This document shows positions 44,092-52,597 of a DNA stretch of 64,000 bases, one piece after another. The translations under genes were made by a program, and so were the position numbers. The notes beneath the pieces were generated by a model. The model ran no database searches and had not been told where the DNA came from. It was given only the letters and a program-made list of their open reading frames with translations. The stretch is from contig NC_008554.1 in assembly GCF_000014965.1 (NCBI RefSeq), positions 1,414,001-1,478,000 of the forward strand, given 5' to 3'. The first letter of the stretch is position 1, and each line of letters starts with the position of its first letter. Source of the DNA: Syntrophobacter fumaroxidans MPOB. GTDB taxonomy: Bacteria; Desulfobacterota; Syntrophobacteria; Syntrophobacterales; Syntrophobacteraceae.

Positions 44092-45630
44092 GTGAGCAAC
44101 GACGTGTTGGTAATCGGCGGCGGGATCGCCGGAATTCAAGCTGCCCTGGACCTGGCCGACATGGGGGTCCGGGTGCACATGGTCGAGAAGCTTCCCAGCA
44201 TCGGCGGGAAGATGGCCCAGCTGGACAAGACCTTCCCCACCAACGACTGCGCCATCTGAATTCTCTCGCCCAAGCTGCTGGATGTCGGTCGACATCCCCG
44301 AATCAACCTCATGGCCTACAGCGAAGTCGAACAGGTGAGTGGAGAAGCGGGTTCCTTCAAGGTCAAGGTCCGCAAGAAGGCGCGGTTCGTCAAGGAAGAC
44401 TGTTGCACGGGCTGCGGCGCCTGCGCGGAGAAGTGCCCCACGGCCGTGGTGGACGCCTACAACGCCGGGATGGGGAGCCGCAAGGCGATTTACAAGTACT
44501 TCCCCCAGGGGATTCCATCGGTTTTCACCATCGATGCGGCCGCATGCCGGCAACTGGGCCAGGGGAAGAAGTGCGGCGTCTGCGCCAAGGTGTGCCAGGC
44601 CAACGCCATCGATTACGAACAGAAGGACCGGGAGCTGGAAATCGAGGTCGGAGCCGTCATCCTCGCCACCGGATACGAAGTGTTCGACCCTTCGGTGATG
44701 CCGGAATACGGCTACGACCGGATCCCCAACGTCGTGACTGCGCTCGAGTTCGAACGGCTGTTGAGCGCCAGCGGACCCACGGCGGGCCACCTGGAGCGGC
44801 CTTCAGAAATCGCCCTGGAGAAGGACATCGAAGACGCCGAGAAAGAGGTGAAAAAGCTGGGGCGCCAGGTGAAGCAACTGGAAGACAAGCACGGCAAGGC
44901 CTCCGCCGAGATCGCGGGGCTGGTTGCATCGGGCGCCGCATCCGATGAGGAGAGCAGGCAGTGGGCGGAGTCGGCCGGGAAGCTCGAAAGCCTCGAGGCG
45001 GAGCTCGCGACGATGCGGGCAAGAAAAGCCGCCGCTCAGACCGCCAAGCGCCTGGCCTTTATCCAGTGCGTCGGCTCCCGGGACTTCCGGCACAACCGCT
45101 TCTGCTCATCTTATTGTTGCATGCACTCGGTGAAGGAGGCCATGATCGCCCACGAACACGACAACGAAGTCACGTCGTCGATCTTCTGCATGGACCTGCG
45201 AGCCGTCGGGCGCGGGTTCGAGGAATACAAGCTGCGCGGCGGCAAGCAGGCCAATATCCGCTACGTGCGCGGCCGGGTCGCCGAGATCACCGAGGGTGAA
45301 GGAGAAAACCCCGTGGTCTGGTTTGAATCCACCACGCAGCAGCAGGTGATCGGGGAGTCCTTCGATATGGTGGTGCTGGCGACCGCCTGCGTGCCTTCCG
45401 TGAGCACACGGCCGCTGGCCGAAATGTTTGAAGTGGAACTGGACGGGAACGGCTTTTTCAAGACGGACCCGCTGGCTCCGCTCAACACGACGCGCCCCGG
45501 CGTTTTCGTGTGCGGCTGCGCGCAGGGACCGATGGACATTCCGGAGTCGGTGGCCCAGGCCAGCAGCGCAGCGGCCAAGGCCGCCGAGATTGTGGCGCCT
45601 GCAAGGCAGGCTGCGGCGGCAGGACAATGA
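44092..45630 (+). CDS. Selenocysteine HdrA/QmoA-like flavoprotein (set 2)
   Basis: A GTG start behind CGAGGTGG gives a 512-residue protein with UGA 44257-44259 read as Sec56. It is collinear with the first half of the fusion protein at 39104: [32 protein letters not shown][13 protein letters not shown], [12 protein letters not shown] (~105) and CGVCAKVCQ (~161). A predicted coiled coil at ~242-318 (heptads rich in Glu/Lys/Leu, from [20 protein letters not shown]) is inserted where QmoA has a short loop. If UGA were a stop the product would be 55 residues. It forms an operon with the QmoB-like gene 102 bases downstream. Confidence 0.9.
44257..44281 (+). promoter_or_regulatory. UGA selenocysteine codon (weak SECIS candidate)
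   Basis: The UGA sits in [18 protein letters not shown] (44270-44272) can pair with TGG (44279-44281) around AGCTGC; the hairpin is weak and was not strong enough to stand alone as evidence. The homologous UGA at 39296 supports recoding. Confidence 0.55.
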
Positions 45631-45732
45631 ACGGCCGTCCGGGGGCAAGGAGGCATGCGGGGGGACGTGCCGGGCGGATTGCACGGCAGGCTCTCAGGTC
45701 TCCGCTCGGGCTCATTACCATGAGGTGCTAAA

Positions 45733-47406
45733 TTGGCTGAAGAAATTCGGATTGGAGTTTTCGTTTGCGATTGCGGCAGCAACATCGCCGGTTACCTGAA
45801 CGTCAAGGAACTGGCTGAATACGCCAGGACGCTGCCCAATGTGGTCTACGTCAAGGAAAACCTCTACACCTGTTCCGAAGGCGGCATCAACGAGATCAAG
45901 GCCGCCATAGGCCAGGAGAAGCTGAACCGCGTGGTGGTCGCGTCGTGCACCCCGCGGACGCACGAACCGCTCTTTCGGGGCACTTGCGCGGAAGCGGGCC
46001 TCAACCCTTACCTGTTCGAGATGGTCAATATCCGCGACCAGTGCTCCTGGGTGCACATGCAGGAGCGCGAAGAGGGCACCGCCAAGGCCAGGGACCTCAT
46101 CCGCATGGGCGTGGCCAAGGCCGCGCTGCTCGAACCGCAGGTTCCCATCGAATCGGCCATGGACCCCAACGCCATGGTGATCGGCGGCGGGATCGCGGGT
46201 ATGACGGCGGCCCTCGCCCTGGCCAATCGCGGATACCAGGTCTACCTGGTGGAAAAGACCGACCAACTCGGGGGCATGCTCCTCGCCCTGGACAAACTTG
46301 CCCCGGCCGGAATAGAAGCCTCGACGCTCGCCGAACGGCAGGCGGACCTCGTCCGCAGGAATCACAACATCAAGTTGATGATGCCTGCCACCGTGACGGA
46401 GGTGTCGGGCTACATCGGGCACTTCGGCGTGACGGTGGATCGCGGCGGCGCAACCGACGGGTTCGGCGTCGGCGTCATCATCGTGGCCGTCGGCGCCCAG
46501 GTGCTCAGACCCGTCGGGCTGTTCGGCTACGACGGAGAGAAGGTCGTCACCCAGCTGGAATTCGAGTCTCTGCTCAAGGCGAACGCATTCCACGCGAAAA
46601 GCGTGGTGATGATCCAGTGCGCCGGCGCGCGCAACGAGGAACGCAAATACTGTTCGCGGATCTGTTGCATGGTGGCCATCAAAAACGCCATCGAAATCAA
46701 GGAACGCAGCCCCGGCACCGCGGTGCGCATCCTCTACCGCGACATCCAGGCCTACGGGACGGAGAATGAAGCCATGTACGCGCACGCGAAGGAGCTGGGC
46801 GTGCTGTTCATCAAGTACAATCCCGAAAGGCCACCTGTGGTGGAGGAAGGCCGGGTGAAGGTCTTCCACCACTTGCTCGGCCGCGAGCTCGAGTTCTCAG
46901 CCGACTTGGTGGTGCTCTCGACGCCCCTGATCGCCGGAGAGGACAACGAGGCCATCTCCAAGCTGCTCCGCGTATCGGTTGACGAGAATAAATTTTTCCT
47001 CGAAGGGCACGTGAAGCTCAAACCGCTCGACTTCGCCACCGACGGTGTCTACCTCTGCGGCAACGCGCACTACCCGGCCACGGTGCGGGAAGCCATTTCC
47101 CAGGCGCTCGGCGCGGCGTCGCGAGCGTCCATCCCGCTGGCCAAAGGAGTGATGACCGTCGAACCCATCGTGTCGACTCTTGCGGACGAGGACGCGTGCC
47201 GCGGCTGCGGGCTGTGCGTGGCCCTGTGCCCATACGGAGCGCTCGAGATCGTGCGCACCGAGAAGGGCCGCAAGGTCAAGGTCATTCCCGTGGCCTGCAA
47301 GGGCTGCGGCGTTTGCGCCGCAACGTGTTACCAGCACGCGTTGACCGTGAATTCGTACACGGACAGGCAAATCGGGGAGCAGATCAAGGCTTTCCTGGAA
47401 AAATAG
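45733..47406 (+). CDS. HdrA2/QmoB-like flavoprotein (set 2)
   Basis: A TTG start behind GAGGTG gives a 557-residue protein collinear with residues ~519-1072 of the fusion protein at 39104. The N-terminal part is [40 protein letters not shown] and [11 protein letters not shown]-like sequence. Then come an FAD site [20 protein letters not shown], the flavin-domain Cys segment KYCSRICCMVAIKNAIEI, and the two C-terminal clusters CRGCGLCVALCPYGA and CKGCGVCAATCYQH. It has Cys rather than Sec at all visible cluster positions. It partners the Sec-HdrA upstream and the Sec-MvhD 53 bases downstream. Confidence 0.88.
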   Translation: MAEEIRIGVFVCDCGSNIAGYLNVKELAEYARTLPNVVYVKENLYTCSEGGINEIKAAIGQEKLNRVVVASCTPRTHEPLFRGTCAEAGLNPYLFEMVNIRDQCSWVHMQEREEGTAKARDLIRMGVAKAALLEPQVPIESAMDPNAMVIGGGIAGMTAALALANRGYQVYLVEKTDQLGGMLLALDKLAPAGIEASTLAERQADLVRRNHNIKLMMPATVTEVSGYIGHFGVTVDRGGATDGFGVGVIIVAVGAQVLRPVGLFGYDGEKVVTQLEFESLLKANAFHAKSVVMIQCAGARNEERKYCSRICCMVAIKNAIEIKERSPGTAVRILYRDIQAYGTENEAMYAHAKELGVLFIKYNPERPPVVEEGRVKVFHHLLGRELEFSADLVVLSTPLIAGEDNEAISKLLRVSVDENKFFLEGHVKLKPLDFATDGVYLCGNAHYPATVREAISQALGAASRASIPLAKGVMTVEPIVSTLADEDACRGCGLCVALCPYGALEIVRTEKGRKVKVIPVACKGCGVCAATCYQHALTVNSYTDRQIGEQIKAFLEK

Positions 47407-47459
47407 AGTCCAATGTCGAGGTACCGGCTTTTGACCACAAACGGGGGAGGTAATTTCCT

Positions 47460-48257
47460 ATGTCCGATTTCACTCCGAAAATCCTGGTTCTCTGCTGCAC
47501 TTGGTGAGGGTATGCCGCGGCTGACTTCGCTGGAGTTTCCAGGATGCAATATACGACGGATGTGAGAATCATCCGTTTGATGTGTACGGGGCGCGTCGAT
47601 CCGACAATGGTTGCCGACGCTTTCATCGATGGCGCGGACGGCCTGATGGTGGTGGGGTGCCATTTCGGCGACTGCCATTACATCTCCGGCAACTTTCAGG
47701 GCAAGGTCAAAGTCGGGGTCGCCGGGAGGACCCTCGCCTACGCGGGGCTCAATCCCGCGCGGGTCGCCTTCAACCAGTGCTCGTCCGCCGAGGGCGAACG
47801 CTTCGTGAACCTGGTGACCGCGTTTCACCGGGACATCGCCCGACTGGGACCGCTCGGCACGGGGGACCGGCTGCCCCTGCCTCAATTGAAGGCGAAGCTC
47901 GCCGTTGCCAGGATCGCTCTCGAGAAGGAAAAGATCCGGTGGGTGGTGGGCAAGTTCACCGAGTTCAACACCATGGGCAACAAGTACGGGGAGCGTTTCA
48001 CGGAACACGAGATGTGGCGGACGCTGGACACCATCATCATGGATGAGATGGCCACCCGCCAGATCCTGGGCGAGTTGAAGAACGGACCGGCGGCGGTGAA
48101 GAACCTGGCCGCGCGGCTGGAGCTTCCCGCCCCGCACGTGCTCCGCTACGTCCTCGCGCTGCAGCGACGGGGCTTCGTGGCCCTGGACGGCATCGAGGGA
48201 CCATCGCCCGTGTACAGGCTCGTTCCTGAACAGGCCGCTGCCTCCGCCGCGGCTTAA
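47460..48257 (+). CDS. MvhD-like selenoprotein with C-terminal helix-turn-helix-like extension (set 2)
   Basis: A 265-residue protein with UGA 47505-47507 read as Sec16. Residues 1-135 are MvhD-like: KILVLCCTW-Sec-GYAAADFAGVSRM (relatives: CCNWC) and LMVVGCHFGDCHYISGNFQG. Note that the Sec is at the N-terminal cluster Cys, while set 1 has its Sec in the GCHIGDCHY segment. Residues ~140-265 are an extra domain: MATRQILGELKNGPAAVKNL then RLELPAPHVLRYVLALQRRG, which reads like a winged helix-turn-helix. It may contact Hdr partners or DNA. GGGGGAGGTAATTTCCT precedes ATG 47460. Confidence 0.85.
47505..47530 (+). promoter_or_regulatory. UGA selenocysteine codon and possible SECIS
   Basis: GCG (47517-47519) and CGC (47528-47530) enclose an 8-base loop starting with G. 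The UGA lies in CCTW-UGA-GYAAADF in a frame that remains homologous to MvhD across the codon. Confidence 0.65.
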
Positions 48258-48367
48258 ATCGCTCGGCATGTCCTGAGAGGGGGCGGGCGAGCCCGAAGCC
48301 GCGGCGAATGGGGCCGCGGCCGTCGGGCAAGGGCTGAAAAATGAGAGTTCCACAGGTCTATTGAGTC

Positions 48368-48417
48368 AAATAGGTCCTATACATAAAATAGGTCCTATAC
48401 ATAAAATAGGTCCTATT
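48368..48417. repeat. Tandem 18-bp repeats (AAATAGGTCCTATACATA)
   Basis: Units start at 48368, 48386 and 48404 (the last partial), followed by degenerate reverse units with ATAGGACTTATAAATCCTGT. Each unit contains the near-palindrome AATAGGTCCTAT. They lie between mvhD-like and gltD-like genes, where the operon spacing is unusually large (269 bases). Confidence 0.7.
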
Positions 48418-48526
48418 GAACCCATAGGACTTATAAATCCTGTAGGACCCCGGCAGAACCAGGCCGGCAGCCGACCGGCACCGTGGATGAAGATTTCTCC
48501 CATCATTTTTTTGGAGGATACCGACT

Positions 48527-50194
48527 GTGTCAGAGAAACGCGTGATCATCTTTGGAGGCGACCCGGCAGGTGTGGGCGAGGCCCTGAAGCAGGCCGAGGC
48601 CGGAAATAAGGTCATCCTGGTCGAGTCCCTTCCGAGTCTTGGGGGCGGGCACATCCCGCAGACTCGAATCATCGCTGACGATACTTCTTTTGTAGACCCG
48701 AACGTCGAGGCGCTCAAGCGTCACCCCAACATCCGGGTGATCACCAACGCCGCCGTCGAAAAAACGAGCGCCGGCGACGGCACGTACCGTTTTCGAGTGC
48801 GGCGGCGCGCCCCCCGGGTCGACCCCGAAAAGTGCAACGACTGCCGGGCCTGCATCCGGGTTTGCCCCATTCACATGTACGACGATTTCAACGAAGGCAT
48901 CGGCTTCCGGACCGCCATCGACTATTTCAACCCCGATACGCGGGACTACAACATCTTCAAGGAAGACATGCCGATCTGCCAGGCCACGTGCCCGGCGAAC
49001 CTCGACATCCGCTCCTATGTCGGCCTGATCGCGGACGGGGACTACGCAGCTTCCCTGGCCAAGATTCGCGAGCGGCTGCCGTTCGCCCTCTCCATCGGCC
49101 GGGTCTGCCCTCACCCGTGCGAAACCGCGTGCAACCGCGGCACCATGGACGAACCAATCTCCATCTGCACGCTCAAACGTTACGTGGCCGACTACGAGAT
49201 GCTCAACGACATCAAGGCCCCGGTGGAAATCCCGGATGAATTCCGGAAGGAAAAGGTGGCCATCATCGGGGCCGGACCCGCGGGGCTCACCTGCGGCTAT
49301 TTCCTGGCCAAAGCCGGCTATCGTTCGGTCTGTTTCGAGGCCCTGCCCGAGCCGGGCGGGATGTTCCGTTACGGCATTCCCGAGTACCGTCTGCCCACCC
49401 CGACCCTGATGCGCGAGATCAACTGGATCCTATCGCACGGCGTGGAACTGCGCTGCAATACCAGGATCGGCAAGGATGTGGCCTACGAGGACATTTTGAA
49501 GGAATACGACGCGGTATTCCTGGGGGTGGGCGCGCACGCCGGAATGAAACTCCAGATCAAGGGTGAGGACATGGAAGGCGTGGTGGACGGCGTGGATTTT
49601 CTGCGCGACGCCAACATGGGCAAGGACTTGAAAGCCAAGGGCAAGGTCATCATCATCGGGGGCGGCAACGTGGCCATGGATGCGGCCCGCGTGAGCTGGA
49701 GGGCGGGATTCGACGAAGTCCACATCCTCTACCGCCGCACCAAACGGGAGATGCCCGCGAGCCCGTGGGAAATCGACGCCGCGGAGCAGGAAGGGATCAA
49801 GATCCAGTACCTGGTGGCCCCCGTGGAAGTGATCGGCGAGAACGGGCGCATGACGGGGCTGAAATGCCTGCGCATGGAACTGGGCGAACCGGATGCCAGC
49901 GGCCGGCGCCGCCCGGTGCCTATCCAAGGGTCGGAATTCGTCGTCGAGGCGCAAACCCTCATCCCGGCCATCGGCCAGAGACCCGACCTGTCGTTCGTTC
50001 CGGAGGGGAGCCCGCTCAGCATCACGCGGTGGAACACCTTCAGCGTGGACCAATCGAGCTTCATGACGAACGTGCCGGGGGTGTTTTCGGCCGGCGACGT
50101 GGAAACCGGGCCGGACATCGCCATCCGGGCCTGCGCGGGCGGAAGAAAAGCGGCATCAGGCATCATCGCCTACCTGAAAGCCCGGCGCAAATGA
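48527..50194 (+). CDS. GltD/NfnB-like NAD(P)H-dependent Fe-S flavoprotein with HdrA-like N-terminus
   Basis: A 555-residue protein; GTG 48527 follows TTGGAGGATA. Residues 1-125 keep an HdrA-like start (VIIFGGDPAGVGEALKQAEA, PSLGGGHIPQTR, then a ferredoxin motif CNDCRACIRVCPIHM). Residues 150-235 are the GltD-type Fe-S region (CQATCPANLDI, CPHPCETACNRG). A typical FAD/NAD(P)H oxidoreductase follows: IIGAGPAGLTCGYFLAKAGY, IIIGGGNVAMDAARVSWRAG with the nucleotide-binding VHILYRRTKREMPA, and SAGDVETGPDIAIRACAGGR. Relatives include GltD and NfnB. It probably feeds or drains NAD(P)H electrons into the Hdr/Mvh complex of set 2. Confidence 0.85.
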   Translation: MSEKRVIIFGGDPAGVGEALKQAEAGNKVILVESLPSLGGGHIPQTRIIADDTSFVDPNVEALKRHPNIRVITNAAVEKTSAGDGTYRFRVRRRAPRVDPEKCNDCRACIRVCPIHMYDDFNEGIGFRTAIDYFNPDTRDYNIFKEDMPICQATCPANLDIRSYVGLIADGDYAASLAKIRERLPFALSIGRVCPHPCETACNRGTMDEPISICTLKRYVADYEMLNDIKAPVEIPDEFRKEKVAIIGAGPAGLTCGYFLAKAGYRSVCFEALPEPGGMFRYGIPEYRLPTPTLMREINWILSHGVELRCNTRIGKDVAYEDILKEYDAVFLGVGAHAGMKLQIKGEDMEGVVDGVDFLRDANMGKDLKAKGKVIIIGGGNVAMDAARVSWRAGFDEVHILYRRTKREMPASPWEIDAAEQEGIKIQYLVAPVEVIGENGRMTGLKCLRMELGEPDASGRRRPVPIQGSEFVVEAQTLIPAIGQRPDLSFVPEGSPLSITRWNTFSVDQSSFMTNVPGVFSAGDVETGPDIAIRACAGGRKAASGIIAYLKARRK

Positions 50195-50425
50195 TCGCAC
50201 AGGCGGCTGTTTCCCGGCATCCCGGCCTCCTGGGAGCCTTCCTGCGAACGACCGTGAGCCTCGAGGAAAGCTCTCAACGAGCCGATGACAACGCCGGACG
50301 GAAAAAATGCTGCGCCTGCGCCGCCGCCGGGACCATCGCTCGATGGTGACGCACGGGGCATGACTCACAAGCTATGGATCATTGGACCGCAAAGAATGAA
50401 TCCGAGACCTGCCGAGAGGTAAAGT

Positions 50426-51310
50426 ATGCTGTACGAAAAGAAGGGGCGCTACATCGTTGAATTCCAGGACATCCCGAAGGCCCGCCAGCATCATATCGAA
50501 ATCGACGTCGATGAACGGCGGATGAATAATAAGGAGGTCGAGCTCGGCTTCGACGAGGAACGTGCCATCAAGGAAGCCAAGCGCTGCCTGAGCTGCCGTC
50601 GCTGCCTGGGGTGCGCCCTGTGCTGGGCGGAGTGCAAGCCGGAAGCCATCGTGTTCGACATGCAGGACGAGGTCTTCGACCTGGAAGCGGATTCGGTCAT
50701 CGTGTCCCCGGGTGTGGAACGAGCCGTCGACCGTGTCGATCGCAAGTACGGACTGGGCAGGGAACTGAACGTGATCACCGATCTGCAGCTCGAACGAATG
50801 CTGAGCGACTCCGGGCCGAGCGCCGGTCTGATCATCCGTCCGCTGGACGGCGACATCCCGTCGCGCATCGCTTTCGTTCAAAGCTACGCCTCCTCCACCG
50901 CTCCCCGGATGCACAAGGCGGCCGTGATCTTCGGCGTGAATGAAGCCATCCTGGTCAAGCGCAAGCTCCCCCTCGCACAGGTGACCTTCTTCGCGGAAGG
51001 TCTCGATGCGGTCCTCAAAGAAGCCGGGGCGACGCAACAGTCACTGAACGGCGCCAAGGTCGTCGAATCTCCGGTCAAAGGCGTGGAAGGGAATGCCGAC
51101 GGCAGCATCCAGGTCGCCTTCGGCGCAGGCGACGAAACGGCCGCCTTCGACCTCGTCGTCCTCCTCACCCAGCCCCAGGTACCCAGGGAGCTCAAAGACC
51201 TGGGCAAGAGCCTCGGCCTCACCCTGAGCTACGCGAGTTTCCTCGTGGGCGACGGGGCCGGTGTCATCACGACCGAGAAGGAAGCCGTGGCGCTGGCCGG
51301 GGAGGTGTAG
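50426..51310 (+). CDS. HdrA-like C-terminal Fe-S protein next to the GltD-like gene
   Basis: A 294-residue protein with one clear cluster region, RCLSCRRCLGCALCWAECKPEA (~53-74), then a degenerate flavoprotein-like half without a complete Rossmann site: VITDLQLERMLSDSGPSAGL, RIAFVQSYASSTAPRMHKAA. The N-terminal 50 residues are Pro-poor and basic-acidic mixed. It resembles the second half of HdrA/GltD family members and probably completes the GltD-like subunit as a partner. GAGAGGTAAAGT precedes ATG 50426, and it ends the set 2 cluster. Confidence 0.75.
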   Translation: MLYEKKGRYIVEFQDIPKARQHHIEIDVDERRMNNKEVELGFDEERAIKEAKRCLSCRRCLGCALCWAECKPEAIVFDMQDEVFDLEADSVIVSPGVERAVDRVDRKYGLGRELNVITDLQLERMLSDSGPSAGLIIRPLDGDIPSRIAFVQSYASSTAPRMHKAAVIFGVNEAILVKRKLPLAQVTFFAEGLDAVLKEAGATQQSLNGAKVVESPVKGVEGNADGSIQVAFGAGDETAAFDLVVLLTQPQVPRELKDLGKSLGLTLSYASFLVGDGAGVITTEKEAVALAGEV

Positions 51311-51347
51311 AGAGCGACCTCAAGCGGTATCCGGCAGTTTCAATGTG

Positions 51348-51833
51348 TCAATTGTGCAGGTTTGATCCCGGGCACTCCCCCTGCTCCTCGGCAAACACGA
51401 AGCAGGTGTTGCGAAGCCTTTTCTTGCCTTGGGCGATGATCTCTTCTTCCGAGAGGTCCTCTCCCAACCTGGACCCGTAGCCCGCGGCTTCCCCGATGAG
51501 CAGCATGGACGTGAATCTCAGGGCATCGTTGAGAAGCTCTATGAGGTGGGTGCAACCCTTCGGCCCCCCGAGCCGGGAACGTATTTCCTTGATGATTCCT
51601 CGTTCGATGGACAGACCCTTCAGCTGGTCGAGACTCCCCAGAACGGAATAGCAGAGGGTGAGCGGCGCCTTGCTCATCGACGCTGTGGCCGCCACGATCG
51701 TATGTGTCGAGACCCGAACCGTGAGCTCCAGATGGAACGAGTGTTCAAGGTCCAACAGTGAGCCCGCAACCTGAAGGTGATCATCATCGGTCTTTTTCGC
51801 GTTCAGATGAATGCTTCGCTGAAAAATATCCAT
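51348..51833 (-). CDS. DUF2889 family protein
   Basis: A 161-residue cytoplasmic protein. It has the DUF2889 pattern: MDIFQRSIHLNAKKTDDDHL at the start, a middle SVLGSLDQLKGLSIERGIIK and the typical RLGGPKGCTHLIELLND. The family function is unknown. A REP-type sequence lies immediately upstream of the start (51838-51865); the coding 3' end also carries a degenerate match (GCAGGTTTGATCCCGG at 51356-51371). No partner gene is visible. Confidence 0.72.
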   Translation of the reverse strand: MDIFQRSIHLNAKKTDDDHLQVAGSLLDLEHSFHLELTVRVSTHTIVAATASMSKAPLTLCYSVLGSLDQLKGLSIERGIIKEIRSRLGGPKGCTHLIELLNDALRFTSMLLIGEAAGYGSRLGEDLSEEEIIAQGKKRLRNTCFVFAEEQGECPGSNLHN

Positions 51834-52597
51834 AATTGGGGTCAAACCTACACTTTTGACAAATTCATTTCTCGTGGAGTCTCCATTGACGATCCTCAGT
51901 CCTCAGAGTCCCCCAGGACGCCCGACCGCCCGCTTGGTGCTCATCCGTCGCCCTTCTCACCGCGCACCGGCTTTGCCCCTCCTGCTTTGCCCAACTTGCT
52001 CGGCCTTGCCCGACCCGTTTTGCCTGATCTGCGCCGGCGCTTCCCCACTTAATTCTCCGGAAACGCGACGATTATGACGTCAGAATCCGTCTCGATCCGT
52101 CTATCGCACAGGACTGTCCCCCCTTCTGCGCCCGCTTTGACGGCCAGGGAATCAAGCCTCCCCAAATTGCCGGTCCTATAAGCATGACCCCGGGGCCGGG
52201 CCCCACCGCGGACATGCTCTTCTGCAACTCGATTGAATCCAGTATCGTCCAACTTGCCCACAAGTGCAAGAGCCGGGAGCCCGTCTGCCGCGCGAACTGT
52301 CAGAATCGGCTAAAGAAGGTCGGAAAAGCAGGGGGTCTCCACCCGCTGCCGAAGGCGGCGGGCTATCAGCCGAAAACCGTTGCCGTTCACTGGGTGAAGT
52401 ACGCTGGCGAGCCATGACCGCACGGAGGCTCCTGTCGGAACATCCGATTCCTGTTCGCGAAAAGCGGCCGAGCGGAAATGATCGACAGCGGCGGAAAAAG
52501 GAAGCTGGGGGGTCTCAACGCCATGGACGAGAACCGTGCGTTGAAGCTGTTTTCGATGGAATCAAGGCGCGGCCTGGGCATGGCTGCGGCATTGGCC
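51834..52597. other. Gene-free region with a REP sequence
   Basis: About 760 bases. It holds the REP arm at 51838-51865 and no supportable gene; frames between 52050 and 52420 look like compositional shadow or decayed sequence. Confidence 0.4.
51838..51865 (+). repeat. REP-type sequence, single arm
   Basis: GGGGTCAAACCTACACTTTTG at 51838 onward, followed by ACAAATT. Identical to the left arm of the palindrome at 54682. Confidence 0.75.

Noticed and set aside
39104-48257. Hydrogenase (Mvh) subunits A and G accompanying MvhD
   Set aside because: I looked for large-subunit RxCxxC/DPCxxC patterns and a small subunit and saw none in the window; only the MvhD-like part is present.
48368-48417. 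Short direct repeats as a CRISPR array
   Set aside because: Unit of 18 bases with no spacers and no cas genes nearby; a tandem repeat fits.
52049-52420. Small frames between the DUF2889 and cyclase genes
   Set aside because: None has family similarity, a ribosome-binding site or a clear codon pattern.
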